From: Actinomycetota bacterium
GTDB lineage: Bacteria > Actinomycetota > Actinomycetes > S36-B12 > CAIYMF01
DNA: 5,073 bases
Direction of reading: 5' to 3'
NCBI GenBank assembly: GCA_009699025.1
Contig: WLOZ01000180.1
Span: 1-5,073 of the forward strand
The notes beneath the pieces were generated by a model. The model had not been told where the DNA came from. It saw only the letters and a list, made by a program, of their open reading frames with translations, and made no database searches. A program made the position numbers and the translations under genes. How positions within the stretch are numbered: the stretch's first letter is position 1; every line of letters starts with the position of its first letter. Shown one piece after another: positions 4,672 to 5,073 of this stretch.

Positions 4672-5073
4672 CTAGCGGCGCTGGCACCTCGCGCACCAGT
4701 ACAGCGATCTGCCCTGGAGGTCAGCCTGACGCACGCGCGTGCCGCACACCAGGCAGGGCAGGCCCGAGCGCCCGTATACGTAGACCTCTCCCCCGTGCCG
4801 GTCGTCGCGCGCGTCGCGCCCCATGGCCTCGGGCTCATGCTCGGGCCGCACGGTGTCGATGCGGCCGGCTGTGACTCCGAGCCGCATCAGGTCGACCAGA
4901 TCGGCCCAGATCGTCTCGAACGACCGCCTGGTCACGGCGCGCGCTTCGCGATAGGGGTTGACCCGGGCCCGGAACAGTACCTCGGCCCGATAGATGTTGC
5001 CCACCCCCGCGAACACCGACTGGTCCATCAGGAGTGCGCCGATGGTGGTGCGTGTTGAACTCACCCGCCGCCA
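4672..5073 (-). CDS. nei: Fpg/Nei-family DNA glycosylase, C-terminal half (cut by window edge)
   Basis: Enzymes of this family remove oxidised bases from DNA and nick the abasic site, in base-excision repair. The 133 visible residues start in frame at the right edge (WRRV). The helix-two-turn-helix DNA-binding region is clear: IGALLMDQSVFAGVGNIYRA (11-30), with the conserved Asn at 26 that contacts the DNA backbone. The C-terminal zinc finger is complete: C107-x2-C110-x16-C127-x2-C130, with the finger arginine in GRSLYWC. YRAEVLF after the helix is closer to Nei-type actinobacterial enzymes than to MutM, hence the symbol, though MutM is not excluded. The N-terminal catalytic Pro-Glu lies outside the window. 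Full-length members are about 260-290 residues. The GTG at 5064 is an internal valine, not the start. The membrane protein gene follows. Confidence 0.93.
   Translation of the reverse strand, partial: WRRVSSTRTTIGALLMDQSVFAGVGNIYRAEVLFRARVNPYREARAVTRRSFETIWADLVDLMRLGVTAGRIDTVRPEHEPEAMGRDARDDRHGGEVYVYGRSGLPCLVCGTRVRQADLQGRSLYWCARCQRR

Overview
The window reads as the chromosome of a high-GC actinobacterium. Coding regions are GC-rich with strong third-position GC and GTG/TTG starts, and the tig / tRNA / Fpg-Nei glycosylase arrangement resembles the tig-nei neighbourhood I recall from mycobacteria. I cannot name the species from sequence alone.

Layout, left to right. Bases 1-545 (minus) hold the N-terminal part of trigger factor, cut by the window edge. 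A tRNA-Pro(TGG) gene (570-645, minus) lies only 24 bases upstream of it, so the two probably share a transcript. A tRNA-Gly(TCC) gene (804-877, plus) points the other way; the 158 bases between them carry plausible -10 elements for both. Bases 878-1202 have no gene but are dense in repeats: a 67-base element present twice (each copy two 30-base units), a three-unit 21-base pyrimidine-rich tandem repeat that makes a G-quadruplex motif on the minus strand, and a 17-base tandem repeat.

From 1203 to the right edge every gene is on the minus strand. Reading in the direction of transcription they are: the C-terminal half of an Fpg/Nei DNA glycosylase (4672-5073), a small single-pass membrane protein of unknown function (4186-4644), two paralogous lipoproteins sharing a C-terminal Ig-like module of about 90 residues (3691-4107 and 2861-3580), and a cytoplasmic TPR-GGDEF diguanylate cyclase (1203-2798). 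The lipoproteins and the cyclase may form one transcription unit (gaps of 110 and 62 bases).

The most unusual features are a perfect 11-base inverted repeat around the cyclase start, which would put both the ribosome binding site and the ATG in a 19-base loop; the repeat array between the convergent tRNA-Gly and cyclase genes; and the lipoprotein pair. A working idea, inference only, is an envelope lipoprotein pair linked to a cyclic-di-GMP enzyme whose translation is controlled by an RNA structure. No mobile element, CRISPR array or phage gene was found.
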